DNA of 64,000 nucleotides from Vigna angularis (GCF_016808095.1 NC_068976.1:9209001-9273000); one strand, 5' to 3'; shown: positions 37,825 to 49,879, counted from the first letter of the stretch. Translations and numbers: made by a program. The notes: generated by a model from the letters alone, not told the origin.

Positions 37825-38160
37825 CAACGTGTCAGTACATCTTCAACAAAATAATATTCATCTTCAAATTTTCTAATAATTGCTTAATGTATTATTTTAT
37901 ATTTTATATTATCATTATATTATTTTATAATGTCCAGAGGAGCAGAGCAGAGAAGCAGAGGAGCAGAGGAGAGAGAACTAAAAAATTAACGTCCGTTTTG
38001 GTGAATTTAACGGAAGGGACTTGATTGAAGCAAATTTTACATACGTTTGGACGAAATTGACACTTTTAAACCAAGTTTGTACGTAATTGAAATTTTTTTA
38101 AAAGAATGGACTACTTTGACACGTTGCAGCCAAACTAGGGACAATGCAAGCAATTAAACC
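37825..38160 (-). repeat. MULE right inverted arm
   Basis: 336 bases, the reverse complement of the left arm. One substitution was seen (GTCAATTTCG against GTCAATTTTG), plus one missing minisatellite unit. Confidence 0.93.
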
Positions 38161-38169
38161 TTCTTTATA

Positions 38170-39782
38170 TGATTGAGTAGGGTCGAAAGACACATCTTTC
38201 CGTTGTCATCTTCTTTATTTTTTAACTTTTGAACCATGTGTTTCAAGTTTTATAAGTCCAAGTCGAACAGTGAATATCTGTTAAAGACACCCCGACGTTC
38301 AAATCAGATTTTAATTAATGAACTTAATTCATAATTAAGTATCAAAATTCAATTAAGTTAATTTTATCTCTGTAGTTTACTCTTATATTTATAGTTACCT
38401 GGTGGACAATAAATTAATATTGACCACATAACTTAAATATTTTTATGGATCTTAAATTGACATTGTCCCATTATTAGTAATATTCGCATTGACTCAATTA
38501 TGATCCAACACTCACAAAATCCATTCAACTTGCTTGATTACCATATTAAGAAACAGATCGAAAGATCATTAATAAAACTGACATATCATGGTTGTTATCG
38601 ATACTACCTTATTACCTCGATCGGAATGGATCCTATACCATACATTTTAGAAGGTATGTTCTTCAACAACGAAAGACTATATGGGAAGCTTTCGAAAGTG
38701 GTATGAGAAAACAACAGAAATTTTCTGAAACGAGCTTTGGATATGTTCTCATAGAAAAAGTTTGTTGAACTAGAAAAAATGAAAATTTTGACAGAAAATA
38801 TAATTCTTGTTGAATATAATAGAAAAAAAAGATAGCGCGTGTAAGAAGCATACGGAATTAAAAAAGTAAAAAAATGGGAATAAGAATAGCGACTGATGCC
38901 CATGATAAGGCCAACGAAGGACATAATAAGTACCAAGGCCATGAAATCGTAGCAAGTTGCTAAAGGTGAAAAGATTAACTCCATTTATTATATGAATCTG
39001 AATAATTTTTCAGAATTTCGATGTCCCTCCTATTGGAAACAAGATGCGCATAAACAATGGTTGGAATGAGACCTAAATTTTAGATTTTCTGAAGAAAATA
39101 GTACCTCCTTTAACATAGTTATTAATATTTTAATTTCTGTATTTCCAGTTTATTAATAAGTTGATAAGTTTATATACGAATATATAAGATTTGATCTATT
39201 TCAAGGCTAATGGCAACTTGTTTAAAAATATACTTCAAGTGGGGAATTATGGGATTGTTGACACGTGTGTAATTATGGGATTGTTGACACGTGTGTAATT
39301 ATAGGATGAAAATATAAACTTGAATACTCTTATATATGCTAGAGGCTAAGCTCCAACCCTAGCTAACAAATTATATCAGAGAACAATATTAAATACAAAC
39401 ATTTTAAATAAATATATTAATATTTTACTTGTTGTTTAATGTATATGCATTAACTTTAAAATTTAATAACCAATTTAGTTTGTAAAGAGATTATAAAAAC
39501 TCTTATTAGTAAAAATAATATTATATATGAACATTCGTTCTTAGAGAAAAGAATTTAATAAAGTGAAAGTTTTGCAAAGAAAATGTCAATCTCTATATTT
39601 TGCACCGAGAAGCTTCACAAATATTATTGTAAAGAGTCCTGTAAGTTCATACATAATGGCCATATAGAATGGCCAATAATCATTAATCATTTTTGCTTAG
39701 GAAAACTTATATGTGTAGATGTCTTGTAAAAGATTATTAGAGATTGTGTGTATTCAATTTAGTAAAAAAATTAGGTATAGTG
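38170..39782. other. Intergenic sequence
   Basis: No gene seen. Minus-strand ORFs near 38604-38984 overlap one another and match nothing. It contains the short tandem repeat at 39245-39296. Confidence 0.45.
39245..39296 (+). repeat. 26-bp tandem duplication containing G-boxes
   Basis: Two perfect copies of a 26-base unit starting AATTATGGGATTGTTGACAC and ending GTGTGT, each with CACGTG, followed by the start of a third. CACGTG is the bZIP/bHLH G-box core; no gene lies close enough to assign a role. Confidence 0.9.
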
Positions 39783-40345
39783 TTAATCCTTTTCTATATA
39801 GAAAATATAGTTGGAGAATCTCAAATAACAAATGAGAGATATCAAAATAAAAAGAACCCTTAAAATAAAAAGAAAACTCATTGAACGTGACATTACATAA
39901 ATAAAAGAATCGCTAAGAGAATGAGAAAAACACTTATATTTATTTTGTATAAATCCTAAAAAACACATTTTTGTAATTTAGAAAATAACTTATGGAGGCC
40001 ACAACTAAAATTATGATCAACACATATAGACCAAAAACCTTAAGGAGTAAAGGATAAAGTGATTCATTAGGAACTAAAATAAAATAACGAATTTTCATAT
40101 TTAAAACCGAAAATAACATACTATTAATAAGATAACATACCAACAAGAATAGTATCAATCAAAAAATGTTGAGGAACTTCACCATGAACTAAAAGAGTGC
40201 GAGTTTTTTTAATAAGATGTATATTCTTGTGCTTAGTCACCCCATTTTGTTGAAGTATACAAGCATATGAAATAATGTTTAAAACAATGAAAAATATATT
40301 AACGACTATTATCACTTCACAAAATTCAAATAAAAAACAACTCAA
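39783..40345 (-). pseudogene. Copia integrase fragment
   Basis: Minus-strand blocks read QQNGVTKHKNIHLIKK and TRTLLVHGEVPQHF (about 40250-40130), then SVLNMKIRYFILVPNESLYP and LLKVFGL (about 40110-40010), then CVFLGFIQNKYKCFSHS (about 39968-39920). These correspond in order to the integrase end of Copia polyproteins (PQQNGVAERKNRHL, P-FW, LPPRVFGC, CVFLGYS-TQKGYKCY). Frame changes between blocks show decay. It may belong with the RT fragment at 34255-34610. Confidence 0.78.
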
Positions 40346-40648
40346 AACGATTTTTTATTAAAAACAATAAAGTACATTGGAATAATTATCAATAAAGGTA
40401 ATAAAATACTAAAAATCTAGATAATAAAATACTAAAAACCTATGATAAACTTAACATGATTGAATCCCCATATGAACTAAGACAAAAGAAGACTAAGAAT
40501 TGATTATCACTAAATCTTTAAAAAGACTAAGAATTAATTATAACCTGATATATAATTTGTATACACCAAATTAAAAATGATGTTAAAATTTTATATTAAC
40601 TAATTTTTTTTGTTAACATTCTATTTACCATATTTATGTTTAGTTATC

Positions 40649-40702
<54 letters not shown>

Positions 40703-40999
40703 TTCTATCATTATAAATATATTATCCATGTTAAGAGTTAGCCCTGCAAAAACAAATTTGAACTGACTTCACTAAATTCCTGACAACTTTGAAAGTTTTA
40801 CTCGATCAAAATATTCGCTTACTAAGAAGCACCACACTACTGAATGAAAGGAAGATATTTATTTCAATCAGCTTTGATCGCCGAGGTGCTTCATTGCTTA
40901 CAGAAAAACTATTCATAGAAATGGAATACTATACATATATTTGTAACACACACATATATATATATATATGCAAATACAGGTTTTATCCATATTTGACAA
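40346..40999. other. Downstream flank of MYB3R
   Basis: No ORF I can support. It includes an (AT)n tract at 40660-40700 and probably the 3' UTR and polyadenylation region of MYB3R just below 41000; a second short TATATA run lies at 40955-40969. Confidence 0.5.
40660..40700. repeat. (AT)n microsatellite
   Basis: About 41 bases, preceded by two ATAC units, about 300 bases past the MYB3R stop codon. Confidence 0.97.
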
Positions 41000-43900
41000 T
41001 CATCTACAACCTTTCAACAGATACGAAGAAGGGCTTTTGGAACTTATAGCTGAGGATTTGTTGTCATCACCCTTGCTTGGTGTTCCACATTCGCTAAAGT
41101 CAAGTGTACGTCGCTCTATCTGCAAACAACAAATTCCATACAACATTAACAATCCATAGGAGAATGTTAGAGTCATTCTGTTTTACTTTAAAAACCAAAA
41201 TGTCATACGTATATTCACTTTGTTTCTGTTTCCAAATTGCACGGAAAAATGAGAATAGAAAAACAATAAGCGTTAAGATTTATCTAGACTCCAAATAGTT
41301 TGGTAGAAAATGCATTAGAACACTCGGATTTGGCATTCTCTCGCATTGACAGAACACAGAGCATCAAACAAATTCACTTCCATCTTTTACAAATAGTACT
41401 GTCTTACTCATTCAAACAGGTTTTTGTAATGCCATAATGTCATATTGAAAGATCCAACTATAATTATAATGCATAAAAGGAATCATTATATTTTTAGCTT
41501 TACCAATGCATTTGAAGCCAATTGAGAATGGTTCCCAGGCTGATTGGGAGAACCATGGCAGTTATCCTTGTCGTTTCCAGATGCATCTTTCTGTAATGCC
41601 TTGGGAGTTTCATTTACCAAAACCTCTTGAGCATTGGCATATGTAGCAGCAGTATGTTCACTGATCTGTTTTAACAACCCTATTGCATCATAGCTTCTAT
41701 CACCTGGGCTCATTAAATACCCAAAATCCTGTAAACATGTTTATTGGTTATAACATACGGTGAAAAACTAAAATCTAACCTACAGACCAAAAAAAACAAA
41801 TAAAAAAAAATGCAGTACCTCAACTGTAAGTTCGTTATCAAGTCTGGGGCTAGATAGAAAAGCGTTGAAAAACCAAGGAGATTTCCATGCGGAAGGTGAT
41901 TCAAGGCCTTTCCTAAAAGGTGTTCCACCAAATCTACCATCAAACAACAAGACAGTCAGTTGCAATGAGAGAATTAGGACCAAGGTGAAAAGAATCCAGT
42001 ATGCAGAAAAACAAAACAAAAAAAAAAAGTTTTAAGGTGTGGCACATAGAAACAATTACTAGGAAAACAGCTTAAGCAATTAGCAGTTGTACCTACGGTT
42101 TCAATATAAAAAACAATCAACTATATACATAAAAAACATGGAAAAATAGAAAGACAGGAATAATTAAATGATAACAAGTACAGGGAATCTTACATGCTAC
42201 ATGTTTCAAAACCACCATCCTTTCTGGTTTGTTCCCCTGAATTGTCCGCTGGAGCTTGTACACGAGTAACAGCAACAGAAAGGTTTTCATGCTCCTTTGC
42301 ACGAACACAAGGAGAATTAGAATTAATCCTTGAGCATGGATTTTTAGAAGATAATTTCAAATGGCCGTTCTGATTGGGAACTTCTTCCAAGGTTCTGTTC
42401 ATGCTTTTGGGTGTTTTAGTACTTGTAACAAGACCTCTGTTTGATTTTAAACCAACTTGATCAGGAGACAGCGTCAAGTCATTCACATCATGTTCGACCA
42501 AAACTCCAGAAGGTTCTTGTTCCTGATAAATAGAATAAAGTGAAAAGTTCATCAAAGAAAAGAGTAAGTATTTAAAAATTTCACATAATTAGTACTTAGT
42601 ACTTACAATGGCAGCAGCTGAGGCATCAACCATTAGCCGCTGTTGATTCACATTAGGCTGAGAATTGTCTACAGTATCTTTATAGGAGTTCTTTTCATCG
42701 ATAATTCCATACTTAGTTGGCTTATAAGCTTGTCCGCAATTTTCTTTATTATCATCATCAACACATGCACTACTGTTCTGTTTTTGCAATGAAGGGATAT
42801 CCGTTTCCTGAGTCTCATTGTCATCGAACATGACATCCAAACTGCAAATGTTGTTGGTGAAGGTAGTCATGTCAGTCCCAAGTTTCTTTTCAACTCTTTT
42901 ATCTGAGAGTGGTGACAACAAATCTCGGTGCCGTTTCTTTAATATGGATGGTGTACCTGTAAAAGTTTTAGCAGCACTTTTTAACAATGCATCAGGACTA
43001 TCACCATGAGAGGGTGAGTCCCACAACTTAAAAGGAGTAAGACAATTCATAGAAGACATCATAAATTGGCGGATTCCCAAGGGACTAAACTCTTGCTGCA
43101 TATCACTCCCAGATTGTACAAGATCACAGCTGAAGAAAGGAATATCCAAACTTGGAAAACGGGGAGGTTCATAACATAGAGATCCTGAGTCCTCCTTTTC
43201 TGTATGCACATTTGTGTTTTCCTCACGTGGTTCTTCCATTACTACAGTACCCATACCATCCACACAGGGAGAACTGGATATGTAATTGACATGAGTGAGG
43301 TTAGCAGGTGCTGTGGAGACCAACTGCTGACCGTCTTCCCCATATAAATGATTGTCATTGGCAGTTGGCCCCTCCCTATCATCACGTGCAGAAAGTACTG
43401 GAGGATTAGACAGGGAGGATGAAGTTCCTTGATAATTATTAGAACACCGAGGACAAGTTAGATGAGGAGTTGAGGATCCACCAGTTTCAGATATCTGGAT
43501 ATTACAAGATTGGCAACGAAATGAAGTACATCCAGAAAATTTAACTGTTTCTTCACCTTTAATATAATCTACAGGGGGAAAAGACCCATCATTTATTGAA
43601 TCTGAAAACAGAACTCTGCAACATTCATCATCAGATATCAACACATGCTCTGGTTTAAGAGAACCCAAAGATGCAGGCACCATGGAAGTTGAAGCACCCA
43701 ACGCCTTTGAAGGCCGAAATGGAACATTTACCATGTCACAGATTTCACTAGAAGCTACACAATCTCTATGCAACTGTGAGGAATCCTGCCCCACGACCAT
43801 TGATGAAACATTGGGTAAGGAATGTAAATTGAAATGACGATCCCCAGTTATGGAATTTCCCAGTTCATGTGATTGTTGCTCAATGAACTGAGAAGTGCAT

Positions 43901-46900
43901 GCCTCTTGGTGAGAAATTTCAGGAATGCATATACTAACATCATCAATTGATACATAATATGGCTCTGAATAAGATGCTTGACTTGGACTATGATCCTTTC
44001 GAAGATTACATTCTTCATTTGGCCTACAAGTCGCCTCTCCAGTTTGTAATTCAGTACTGCTCATTCCTCTAGCAGACGGAAAGCAAACAGCATTAGCTGA
44101 ACCTTGGCTGGACTCCGAAATCTCTTCTCTTTTAATCCCTTTGGAACAGTTATCATCTCCACTACACTGCAACCTTGTTGATTGATTTGAATTTCCAACA
44201 TGAGGTACAGGCTCAAACTGATTAAGCACACCAGATGTCAAATAAGAATCCAATTTCTTTTTGACAGAACTGTTCCAGTGATTTTTAATAGCATTGTCTG
44301 TCCTGTTTACACAGAATATTGAGAATGAAATAAAATGGCACATGAAAAAATCAGGCATTACTCATACTGTAATTTAGATATCAAACAGTTACTCCAGAAA
44401 TCCTTTAGGAGAGAAAAATATATAAAAACAAACTAAAAAACATCAATTAAAATTTTATTGTCTTTCTCATACCAGAGCCTGCAATACTTTGTGAATCCAA
44501 ATCTCTAATGTGCCTTGGAACATCAATAAAATAGAACAGTAACTCGATGTGGAAGTGGCTTGACAGCATGTTCACAGTTTATGGAAAAATAATTTAATAT
44601 GCATATATACCTTCCAGGAATGTACTTTGACAACTCGGCCCATTTGTTCCCAAATATCTGATGATAATGTATTAGAGCCAACTCCTCTTCCTGAGTCCAT
44701 GCTTCCTTTTTTATAGTAGGATCAAGATGATTAACCCACCTAGCAAGTTTTACAAATTATATTAATAAAAATGAGCATCAACAATTACAACGAAACCCCA
44801 TCCCAAAAAAGAAAAGGTTTACTACACAGATCATTCAGTTACGTTAAAGACCAAATGAAAAATGAACATCATATTATCCCTACCCTATAGCTCAAGTTGA
44901 CGAAAGCACTAACCTCTTTAAAGTATAGTATGATATAGGAACTTGGGTATTAATATGTCCACACCATCTTAACTAATTTCGTATCCACTTTTCTTAAATG
45001 GTTACATGTCCATTTAAACATTCTCATTACCATAATGTATAGCTAAACATACAACATTATATAAAAAGTGCCTTTGAGCTTACTAGGTAGGTACATGGAA
45101 ATCATAAATAACATCCAATACCTTTCTCCATTTTAACCTGAGTATAGCCAGACATGTAACACAGTACAAATAACACTTAACTTTGAGCTTAGTAGGTACT
45201 AGGTGATCATAAATAACCTCCCATGCCTTTCTGCAACCATCTCGCTTAAATGACACCCTTAGTAATTTCCCCATATTTTGTATTATTGTTCCCAAATGTT
45301 TAACTTCGAAAAATATGATGTGAGTTCTTCTTCCATCCTCAACTACTTGAGGGAGTAATTTATTTCCAAAGGCTGTCAACAAAGCCCAAGTCTAATAATG
45401 CATGTTGACTCTTCGATCAAAACTATATCATCCGCAAAAAAATGGATTCAAGTCCAGATATTAATCTAACTAAAATATATCTTATTTATGGAAATAATTA
45501 CATTCATTATATTATATATTTATTTTCACTACCAAAAAATAATTATATATGGATGCTTTTCAATGATTTAAGAGTGAAATAACAAAAACAATCTCTTATC
45601 AAGACGAAGAGAATACTATTAGATAAATCAACAACCTGTTACGGGTCAATATATTTTAAGTATGAAGTTAACTTTTCTAAAAGAAAAAATGGGTCATGAA
45701 ACACCATTGTGGTGATTAAAGATATTGGCATATAATAGCAAATAATGGATAGTGAACAATGGAGTCCAGAAACACCATGTTTAGTGTTACAGTGTGGTAA
45801 TGATGATTATTTAACAACATTGATGAAGCAACACTAGTGAAGTGATCAAAGATTCTGCAGACCATTTGCCCAGAATTGGTCGTGGTGCCCATACATGCCA
45901 AGCACACCAGCCAAGTGCAACTCAATGGGGAAGATAGCAACCTTGACATGACACAATACGAAAGGGCAATAAGGGAAATCATGGTGCACTATTTAACTAC
46001 TCTTCTAGTAGTAGTATCTATATTGGTATTGTACAGTGAAAATCTTTTTATTGTGAATTAGAGGCTACTGTTGAAAATTATCCATGATTGAGCTATGGAT
46101 ATTATGACAGGTAACAACAAATAAGGTTGAGTGAAATACTCCAGGATACAATAAACAACGTTGTGAGGACACAATAATCTATAGAGAACAAATTACTTGA
46201 GAAAAAAAGAAACTTAATGAATACAGGAAATAATTAGTAGAAATTCAATACGATCCAATAACCATACCTTTCTCGACATTGCTTACCAATACGTCCAGGT
46301 AAATGTCGTGCAAGAGATGACCACTTTTTAGCCCCATTTTTATTCACCAATTCAATAATTATGTCATCTTCCTGATTGAAATTGGATTAAACAAGCATGT
46401 TATTAGTATATATCAAACTAGAAAACTGATAGTCCAAGGTCAGATCAAAGGAATGGAAGCATCTCCGATTGAACAGTAGACAATATGTTCGACTAGGCTC
46501 CAATACCATGTTATCCTTTTAGTGTTAAGCAGGAAAGGGAGAAAGAATAACTCTAATATGAAAAAATGAGCACAAAAAAATAAATGCAAAGAAGAGAATA
46601 CCTCTTTAGACCATGGACCTTTAACAAGTTCAGGATTTAAAACCTTTTGCCACCTATGCAGGCATTGCACATCAGTCCTATCCTTGAAACATTCCGCTTC
46701 ATACACATATTTGGTAATTAGAAAAGCAAACATAAAACATTATACAAAAACACATGGATGTGTGCTAAATTTGTTTAAGAAAGTACCCAAGCAAAAAGAA
46801 CAAACCCTCATAAGAGACAAGCTAAATAAATGGTAAACAAGGACAGATTAAAATTACAATTTGGTTTAGGAGTACGACGGAGTTGACATTAGAAACCTAC

Positions 46901-48041
46901 CAAGGAAAATAAAGCAAATCTCTCCCCCAACAATACATAGGTTTTCATCTCATTTAAATCATTTGAACAAGTGTCTATTTGGAGAAAGCTCACTTCTGGT
47001 ACATGGATCAAGAAATAGATGCAAAACAACTTAAGCACACTGGAAACTAGAATGTACAATGAATAATATCAATATATTACCAATTTTTTTCCAATTCTTT
47101 CCCTTAAATTTCTCAACTGCCTTCCGTAAGATGTCATCCTGGAGCACAAAAAATAACATGACTCTTTATGTGTTACATGTTTATTTATTAATTTAGTGTA
47201 TAATTGATACTACTTTGATAACCAAAATTATAAGTAAAAAGAGAAGAATGGAAAACATTAACAAGAATAAACTAAATTAAATATTTTCTAGGATAAACAA
47301 CATCGCTAAACTTAAGAAAAACTACCTCCTCTAGTGTCCATTGCCCTTTTGTAGAACGCCTTGTAGGGCCAGTAGTCCTCCTACAAATAGATACTTTATG
47401 GTTAGCATCACCCAGTTAACTTCATCATCAATGTCTCAAAGAAGAAATATCCTAGTACGTTTACCAACTACAACCCTCCCTGTTTATACCTATCAATTAA
47501 AATAAAAAAGACAATGTAAAGTGAAGGCACGAAGATAAACTATAATTCGAAAGTATTTCAATCCTCCTGGCTAATAATGTAGCATTTTTGTTTCAAAAAA
47601 ATACAACATTAAAATCTTATCCATAAAACATCCCCTTTGGGAATAGTAAAGACAACATTTATATAAATGAGCCAACACTTGAAAGGTAGAAAATAACCCA
47701 TCACTGACTAAAATTGCCTTTTATAATACAGACACGTCAATTGTTTTAACATCTCAATCTAACATGTATTTCAGGGGGAAATATAGTTTTTTCCTGATTG
47801 TAAGAAATACTAAAACAGCTTATTCAAAATTATAACTTTTTTCAAACCCTCTTCTCGAAACTCCCATCTGGACAAATCCTATTGATTTTTGTTTTGTCTA
47901 ATCTCAAAACAACAATTGTATCACAAATATAGCGTTAGATTATGGACAGATGAATCAAAATTACCCATGTAATGCTTTAACTCTCTGAGTGCCGTCAACT
48001 TGCCCATGAGATGGAGCAGACACGCTCCGGTCACTGTCCAT
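41000..48041 (-). CDS. MYB3R: R1R2R3-MYB transcription factor (MYB3R, MYB3R1/MYB3R4-like)
   Basis: MYB3R proteins bind MSA elements (core AACGG) and control G2/M genes such as mitotic cyclins, acting in the nucleus. Coding exons, in order: 48041-47965, 47380-47326, 47138-47081, 46696-46602, 46371-46268, 44739-44611, 44302-42607, 42522-42194, 41933-41819, 41728-41504, 41119-41000. All introns are GT-AG; phases join to 1000 codons plus TGA at 41002-41000. Repeat tryptophans are W40/W60/W79 (R1), W92/W112/W131 (R2) and W144/W163/W182 (R3). R2 carries LPGRIGKQCRERW, R3 GRTDNAIKNHW then SSVKKKLDSYL. C-terminal family blocks include YEPPRFPSLDIPFFSCDL, TPFKLWDSP (595-603), GTPSILKKRHRDLLSPLS, LESPSAWKSPWFFNAFL, SPGDRSYDAIGL, ERRTLDFSECGTP and the end SPSSYLLKGCR. 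Other features are a CxxC pair at 436-459 and a KEN motif at 692-694. The length fits the long activator-type (MYB3R1/4) class. R3 reads WVNHL where I recall WHNHL in relatives. The ATG at 48041 is the first in-frame one of its exon. Confidence 0.95.
45070..45440 (-). pseudogene. LINE (non-LTR) reverse transcriptase relic in a MYB3R intron
   Basis: In the 1528-base intron between the R2 and R3 exons, the minus strand reads FADDIVLIEES (about 45437-45405), the catalytic block of L1-type reverse transcriptase. In shifted frames it then gives KHLGTIIQN.GKL, CRKAWEVIYDHLVPTKLKVK and a second WRKVLDVIYDFHVPTKL. These fit the KYLGSIIQ-GEI, W-KWR-ASGVICDRK-PIKLK landmarks of plant LINE RT. Stops and frameshifts abound. 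The relic is in the same orientation as MYB3R and its last block is duplicated. Confidence 0.75.
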
Positions 48042-48126
48042 ATTCTCAATGGATTGCAACTCTTTTCAAACTTGGTCCTCCAAATCATTATAATCCGTTC
48101 CAAAGAGCCACAGGAACAAACCCCTC
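48042..48126 (-). other. MYB3R 5' UTR, part in the first coding exon
   Basis: The coding exon appears to begin at 48126, after a TTCTGTGCAG acceptor, leaving 85 untranslated bases before the ATG. No upstream ATG is seen in this segment. Confidence 0.7.
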
Positions 48127-48416
48127 CTGCACAGAACTAAATAAAAAAAAAAAGTCAGAACATCACCTTCAACAACAAAAATCAACCAAAAAAATTATAT
48201 TAGAGGAGGCGAATAATGCAAGAAAACACAAAAACCTCTACAAATCCACACCTTTAAATAGTAGATTGTCCGGTTTCTACAAAAATCTTCTAAGTAACAA
48301 AATTAGTATTACTCTAATTCTCTTTTCAAGGATCTAAATACCATTTAGGCAATAGACACAAAAAAATGAGTATTACATTGAGACTAAATGAACAGAGCGG
48401 CGTAGGGAATAATCAC

Positions 48417-48560
48417 CTTAGCAAGATAGAGAAGATCGAAATGGATCGCATTAGCAAATCAGAGAACAGGGTTTCGCGAGGAAGGATCTGCAAATTGAAC
48501 TATTATAACCGATAGGAAATGAAAGGAAAATTTCAAAAATAGAGAGAGAGAAATGGGAAC
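48417..48560 (-). other. MYB3R probable noncoding first exon
   Basis: On the minus strand this reads from a CTCTCTCTCTA pyrimidine patch (48543-48553) through a short leader to CTTGCTAAG, followed by a GTGATT donor (exon end 48417). The acceptor at 48126 would close a 290-base intron. The transcription start is a guess near the pyrimidine patch; the 5' boundary could be off by tens of bases. Confidence 0.55.
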
Positions 48561-48629
48561 GTTGGAGAGTGTCTTTGTTCTACTTTATCTCTTTCAAACA
48601 CACATGAATGGGCGGACCCTAGAAGTTTC

Positions 48630-48637
48630 AAACCCTA
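48630..48637 (+). promoter_or_regulatory. Telo-box in the MYB3R promoter
   Basis: AAACCCTA, the plant telo-box found in promoters of many proliferation-related genes, lies about 70-80 bases upstream of the presumed start of transcription. Occurrence by chance is possible. Confidence 0.45.
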
Positions 48638-48727
48638 TGAGTTGTCTCGAAAAATACTATGGTTCCACTAAGAAAAAATGTCACACTTGTCGTAATGCAT
48701 CAGAAAAATACGTTAATTTTTAAAAGC

Positions 48728-48738
48728 TCTAACGGGTA
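48728..48738 (+). promoter_or_regulatory. MSA-like element upstream of MYB3R
   Basis: TCTAACGGGTA matches the mitosis-specific activator element YCYAACGGYYA at all but one position (G for Y after the core). A second AACGG core lies at 48759-48763. MSA sites are bound by MYB3R proteins, so these could mediate self-regulation or cross-regulation. They lie about 170-200 bases upstream of the presumed start of transcription. Confidence 0.5.
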
Positions 48739-49879
48739 CTTCTTCAAAATTTAACTTCAACGGAAGTTGGTAATTTCAATAATTTTAGTAACTTTCATAT
48801 AAGTTTGAACAGATAAATTATTTAAAAGTTTGTTTGATTTTACATTAAGTTATATTTAATAAGTCTGAGTAACACACTCTATTATCTATTTAAATTTATT
48901 ATTGAAAACTGTGAAATTAAAAGAGAAAATTATTAAATGATAGTGTGTCCATCAAAATTTATGATTTTTAACAATTCAATTAATAATAAAAATGCATTGG
49001 TATGTGTGTACAAAAACTTTTTTTCTTTATTTTTTTTATTTATGATTGAGTAGTTTTAAGTGGCTTAGTGGTTTTACATGATACTAGGTGAATGAGCATT
49101 GTACCAGAAATTAGCTTCAATTATTATTCAACTGTAAATATGTATATATTAATTAAAATAAGAAATTGGAAAAGAAAAAATTAAACTAAATTTTCAAACA
49201 GATTATAACGTTTGTTCTTATTTATGAGTATATAATGTGAAGACTCTTCAAATTTTATATCAATGACTTTCTACTTTTCAAACACCAATGTTCTAGATTC
49301 ATGTTACTTCAAAACTAAAAGGGGATGTGTCTGTAGAAGATACTCTAACACTCAGGGTAATTGAGTGCGTCAGATAGTAGTTGATGTTATAATAATAAAC
49401 GTAAAATATTATCTTAATGATTGCACAATTTATAAGGTAATTATGAAGTTTGTGGGCCCTCACCTATATGGGACCCACTAGCCCATTTACCATGAGTCAA
49501 ATGTTTGATTCAAATGCTACTATGTTATAGAGTAATATACAATTAGTATTGATAGTTTAAAAGGTAGTAGAACAGGTCGGCTTGTGGTCAGGCAGTGATG
49601 CTTTGTATTAAGCTATCCTACGACGAGATCAAGTTGGTAAGGCCGAAGGGTAATCCGGTTATCTACAGTACATCAACCCCTAGTATTTTCATACTTCCAA
49701 GCATATGAAGAATTTCACTAAACTAGTGGTGGTTGGCCTTTTTTTTCCTTACCAAGCGTGATATCGACAGTAGGTACTCGATAATCATTATGTAGAGTTT
49801 TGCAAAGAAAATTTATATCTTTGGTTGTAACCTTACTAGTATAGTAGTCCCCTATCCTCGAGGAGCATAGTGACAAAGA

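Larger units (their letters stand above)
36651..38160. mobile_element. Mutator-like non-autonomous element (long-TIR MULE), young
   Basis: A 1510-base element with perfect 9-bp duplications TTCTTTATA (36642-36650 and 38161-38169), the hallmark of Mutator-type transposition. The inverted arms span 36651-36999 and 37825-38160, starting GGTTTAATTGCTTGCATTGT. By eye I found one substitution between arms plus one length difference of about 13 bases in a CTCTGCTTCTCTG minisatellite. The 825-base core is AT-rich with no coding signal, so it needs transposase from elsewhere. Arm identity implies a recent insertion. Confidence 0.93.
48561..49879. other. MYB3R upstream region and intergenic sequence
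   Basis: The first 200 bases hold the promoter motifs listed separately. From 48780 to 49400 it is AT-rich with nothing seen. From 49440 to 49880 it is more balanced (GTGGGCCCTCACC near 49452, GGCCGAAGGG near 49642) and may belong to the retroelement stack beyond, but no domain is recognisable. Confidence 0.4.

Noticed and set aside
38604..38984. Overlapping minus-strand ORFs with hydrophobic residues
   Set aside because: Phe/Leu/Ser-rich readings of AT-rich DNA in three frames; no start context or family match.
42818..43009. Plus-strand ORF within the large MYB3R exon
   Set aside because: Antisense shadow of the MYB3R coding exon.
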